Positions 5,390 through 7,741 of a stretch of 7,741 nucleotides of DNA are shown here, in pieces. Positions within the stretch are counted from its first letter, which is position 1; every line of letters starts with the position of its first letter. The notes beneath the pieces are model-generated. The model had not been told where the DNA came from. It was given only the letters and a program-made list of their open reading frames with translations, and made no database searches. Where the stretch lies: NCBI GenBank assembly GCA_021805305.1, contig JAJZFO010000224.1, forward strand, positions 1 through 7,741. The letters run 5' to 3'. This stretch comes from Actinomycetes bacterium. GTDB taxonomy: Bacteria > Actinomycetota > Acidimicrobiia > Acidimicrobiales > RAAP-2. A program made the translations under genes and the position numbers.

Positions 5390-7741
5390 CCCCACCCGCA
5401 CCCCGGTGACCGTCACGGTCAATGGCCGCTCGGTGCAGGCGCAGCCGGGGGAACTCCTCATCGAGGTGGCCGAGCGCGCGGGATCCTACGTCCCGCGCTT
5501 TTGTTACCACCCGCGCATGGAGCCCGTCGGCGTCTGTCGCATGTGTCTGGTCGAGGTGGACGGACCGCGCGGCGCCACCCTGCAGCCGGCGTGTTACCTG
5601 AAGGTCTCCGACGGCATGAACGTGACGACGGACTCCGACAAGGTGAAGAAGGCCCAGGACGGGGTCCTCGAGTTCCTCCTGGCCAATCACCCCCTCGACT
5701 GCCCGGTGTGTGACAAGGGGGGAGAGTGCCCGCTCCAGGATCAGACGCTGGCCCACGGCTCGGGCGAGACCCGCTTCGTCGAGGAGAAGCGCCACTTCGT
5801 CAAGCCCGTGGCCATCGGCGAACTCGTGCTGCTGGACCGCGAACGATGCATCCAGTGCTCACGGTGCACGCGATTCGCCAGTGAGGTGGCGGGGGACCCC
5901 CAGATCGCCTTCGCCGGTCGTGGTGACCTCATCGAGGTCGCCACGTCGCCCACGCAGCCCTTCGACTCGATCTTCTCGGGCAATACGGTGCAGATCTGCC
6001 CGGTGGGCGCCCTCACCGCCACGCCCTATCGGTTCAGCGCGCGTCCCTGGGACCTGGAGCAGGTCGAGAGCACCTGCACCACGTGCGCCGTCGGGTGTCG
6101 CGTGGCCGTGCAGTCCTCGGGCAACCGACTGACGCGCGTGCTCGGCGTCGACTCCGAGCCGGTCAATCACGGCTGGCTGTGCGACAAGGGGCGATTCACC
6201 CTCGACGCCGTCGACGCCAATCCCGACTCGCGCGACCCGCTGTCGGCCGCCACCCGCATTACCGAGCCGATGGTGCGCGTCGACGGGGAGTTGACGCCGG
6301 TGTCGTGGGGCGCGGCGCTGGCCGAAGCGGCGCGCCTCCTGCACGACGCCGGTGGCGCCGACGCGATCGGCGCCCTCGGAGGGGCGGCGCTGACCAACGA
6401 GGGGGCCTTCGCCTGGGAGCGCTTCTTGCGCGGGGCCGTGGGCACCGAGCACGTCGACGCCCAGTTCGGGGACGGGTTGGACCCGGTCCTGCTGCAGACG
6501 CTGCCCCTGGCGACCATCGACGACGCCGCCAACGCCCCGGTGGTGCTGACCATGACCGGCGACCTGCGTGAGGAGTTGCCCGTCCTCTTCCTGCGGTTGC
6601 GCGAGAGTTTCGCGCACCGGCACCACACGCTCATCGAACTCGCGAGCGCGCCCGGCGCGTTGCGGTCGCTCGCCACGCACGTGGTGGCGGTGCGACCCGG
6701 TGAGACGGCGGCGATCGCCCACGCCCTCGTGGGGGGGAACCTCCCGGTCGGGACCCTCGTCGTGGAGTCCGAGCTCGCCGCCGCGCGCGAGAAATTGGGC
6801 GACGGCACCGGCGTCGTCATCGTCGTCGGTCGCGCCAATCTGGCCGAGGACCAACACCTCGTCGACCAGGCGATCGCCACCCTGGCCCACGGACTGCCCC
6901 ACGCCCGGTTCTTGGTGGCGCTGCGACGTTCGAACGTCCGCGGCGCCCTCGACATGGGCCTCGCCCCGCGACTGCGTCCGGGTCGCGGCTTCGACGCCGC
7001 GGCGTCGGGTCGCGACACGCCCGCGCAACTCGAGGCCATGGCCCACGGGGTGCAGCGCACCACGGTGTTGCTCGGGGGCTGCGTCCTCGGCAACGTGGTC
7101 GACACGGAGCTGGCCACGCGAGCCTTGACGGCCTCGAACGTCATCGCGGTCACCGGGCACGGCGGGGCCACGCTGGCCTACGCCGACGTGGTCCTCCCGG
7201 CGAGCGTGCAGCACGAGCGCGCGGGTACCGTGACGAACCTCGAAGGCCGCGTCACCGCGGTCGCCGCTAAGGTCGGCGCCCCGGGCGCGGCCTGGCACGA
7301 CGTCGCCATCGCGAGCGAATTGGCCCTGGCCTGGGGTCAGGACCTCGGACTGGGCTCGGTGGAACTGACCGCGCGGGCCATCGAGGAGACCACGGGCTAC
7401 GCCGCGCTCTCGGTCCTGCAGGACCAGGCCTTCGACGGGGTGGTGACCGGACTGCACGCCACGCCGGTGGCGCGTCACCCCATGGACCCGATGGCCTTCC
7501 CGGGCATCCGCTCGACCAAGACGGTGGGCTTGGGCGACTCGACCGGCGCGACGACCCTGCTCGACGCCACCACGCGGTCGGTGGCGACGACGGCGCAACG
7601 CTCCGACGTCGTGATCCCGGTGGTCGACGTCCCCCTCGCCGACGCGTACGCGCTGCGTCTCGTTCTCGCCCGCCGACTCTACGACCGCGGCGTGGCCATG
7701 CAGGGCTCGTCCGACGTGGCGGCGTTGATCGCCGAGACCAC
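5382..7741 (+). CDS. nuoG: NADH-quinone oxidoreductase subunit G (75 kDa), truncated by right edge
   Basis: The frame is open for 786 codons plus two bases and leaves the window without a stop. NuoG wires electrons through most of the peripheral arm. Ligand sets in order: [2Fe-2S] N1b at C41, C52, C55 and C71; [4Fe-4S] N5 at H103, C107, C110 and C116; N4 at C156, C159, C162 and C206 (CIQCSRC...CPVGA); and N7 at C232, C235, C239 and C267, the extra cluster kept in some bacteria. From about residue 290 the protein has the molybdopterin-oxidoreductase fold, including ADVVLPASVQHERAGTVTNLEGR-type sequence at 601-623; in complex I this domain is structural and binds no molybdenum. Beyond the cysteine domains the sequence is Ala/Gly/Val-rich and less conserved. 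By comparison with actinobacterial NuoG the missing part is probably a short C-terminal domain. The neighbours rule out formate dehydrogenase. Confidence 0.96.
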   Translation, partial: MTDPTRTPVTVTVNGRSVQAQPGELLIEVAERAGSYVPRFCYHPRMEPVGVCRMCLVEVDGPRGATLQPACYLKVSDGMNVTTDSDKVKKAQDGVLEFLLANHPLDCPVCDKGGECPLQDQTLAHGSGETRFVEEKRHFVKPVAIGELVLLDRERCIQCSRCTRFASEVAGDPQIAFAGRGDLIEVATSPTQPFDSIFSGNTVQICPVGALTATPYRFSARPWDLEQVESTCTTCAVGCRVAVQSSGNRLTRVLGVDSEPVNHGWLCDKGRFTLDAVDANPDSRDPLSAATRITEPMVRVDGELTPVSWGAALAEAARLLHDAGGADAIGALGGAALTNEGAFAWERFLRGAVGTEHVDAQFGDGLDPVLLQTLPLATIDDAANAPVVLTMTGDLREELPVLFLRLRESFAHRHHTLIELASAPGALRSLATHVVAVRPGETAAIAHALVGGNLPVGTLVVESELAAAREKLGDGTGVVIVVGRANLAEDQHLVDQAIATLAHGLPHARFLVALRRSNVRGALDMGLAPRLRPGRGFDAAASGRDTPAQLEAMAHGVQRTTVLLGGCVLGNVVDTELATRALTASNVIAVTGHGGATLAYADVVLPASVQHERAGTVTNLEGRVTAVAAKVGAPGAAWHDVAIASELALAWGQDLGLGSVELTARAIEETTGYAALSVLQDQAFDGVVTGLHATPVARHPMDPMAFPGIRSTKTVGLGDSTGATTLLDATTRSVATTAQRSDVVIPVVDVPLADAYALRLVLARRLYDRGVAMQGSSDVAALIAET

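Noticed and set aside
5859..7598. 579-codon open frame antisense to nuoG
   Set aside because: It lies opposite a gene with intact family motifs. Long antisense frames are expected in very GC-rich coding DNA, and its translation is low-complexity Arg/Gly/Val/His-rich sequence with no recognisable domain.
5382..7741. Formate dehydrogenase or other molybdopterin enzyme instead of NuoG
   Set aside because: The [2Fe-2S], His-Cys3 N5 and N4 sets come in NuoG order, the gene directly follows nuoF with an 8-nt overlap, and complex I NuoG is known to carry a cofactor-free version of this fold.
1..7741. Search for mobile elements, CRISPR arrays, tRNA/rRNA genes and rho-independent terminators
   Set aside because: Apart from 72 bp the window is continuous coding sequence, and I saw no repeat-spacer pattern, transposase, tRNA-like fold or stem followed by a T run.

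Overview
The window carries the 5' half of a respiratory complex I (proton-pumping NADH:quinone oxidoreductase) operon, nuoABCDEFG, all on the + strand. A divergent FAD-dependent reductase of the geranylgeranyl-reductase family is cut off at the left edge. The DNA is very G+C rich, with heavy G/C use at third codon positions, several GTG starts and gene junctions that touch or overlap. nuoC and nuoD are separate genes, and a geranylgeranyl-reductase-like gene sits beside nuoA. I infer a high-GC actinobacterium-like genome, possibly an Acidimicrobiia-type lineage; the phylum is fairly likely and the class is a guess.

Layout: 1-537 (minus) is the N-terminal 179 residues of a GGR-family flavoprotein. 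Positions 538-609 are the only intergenic DNA, a 72-bp divergent control region. From 610 onward the window is almost fully coding: nuoA (610-1053), nuoB (1053-1622), nuoC (1619-2113), nuoD (2110-3459), nuoE (3456-4085), nuoF (4085-5389) and nuoG (5382 to the right edge, incomplete). Successive genes overlap by 1, 4, 4, 4, 1 and 8 nt, which suggests one transcript with translational coupling.

Together the genes encode the NADH-oxidising module (NuoE, F, G), the connecting and quinone-site module (NuoB, C, D) and the first membrane subunit (NuoA). Electrons would pass from NADH to FMN in NuoF, along the iron-sulfur chain in NuoF and NuoG, to cluster N2 in NuoB and then to quinone at the NuoB/NuoD interface. 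NuoE holds the off-path cluster N1a. The cluster ligands expected in NuoB, E, F and G are all present, including the extra N7 set in NuoG, so the enzyme looks intact and NADH-dependent. nuoH-N would be expected to the right. The divergent reductase plausibly saturates part of the menaquinone side chain, but that is inferred from family and position.

I found no RNA gene, mobile element, CRISPR array or terminator, and no evidence of a previously undescribed system. The points worth a second look are small: the layout of the nuoA start region, a possible leaderless promoter for the reductase, tails on NuoA, NuoB and NuoE, and two low-complexity tracts in nuoC.
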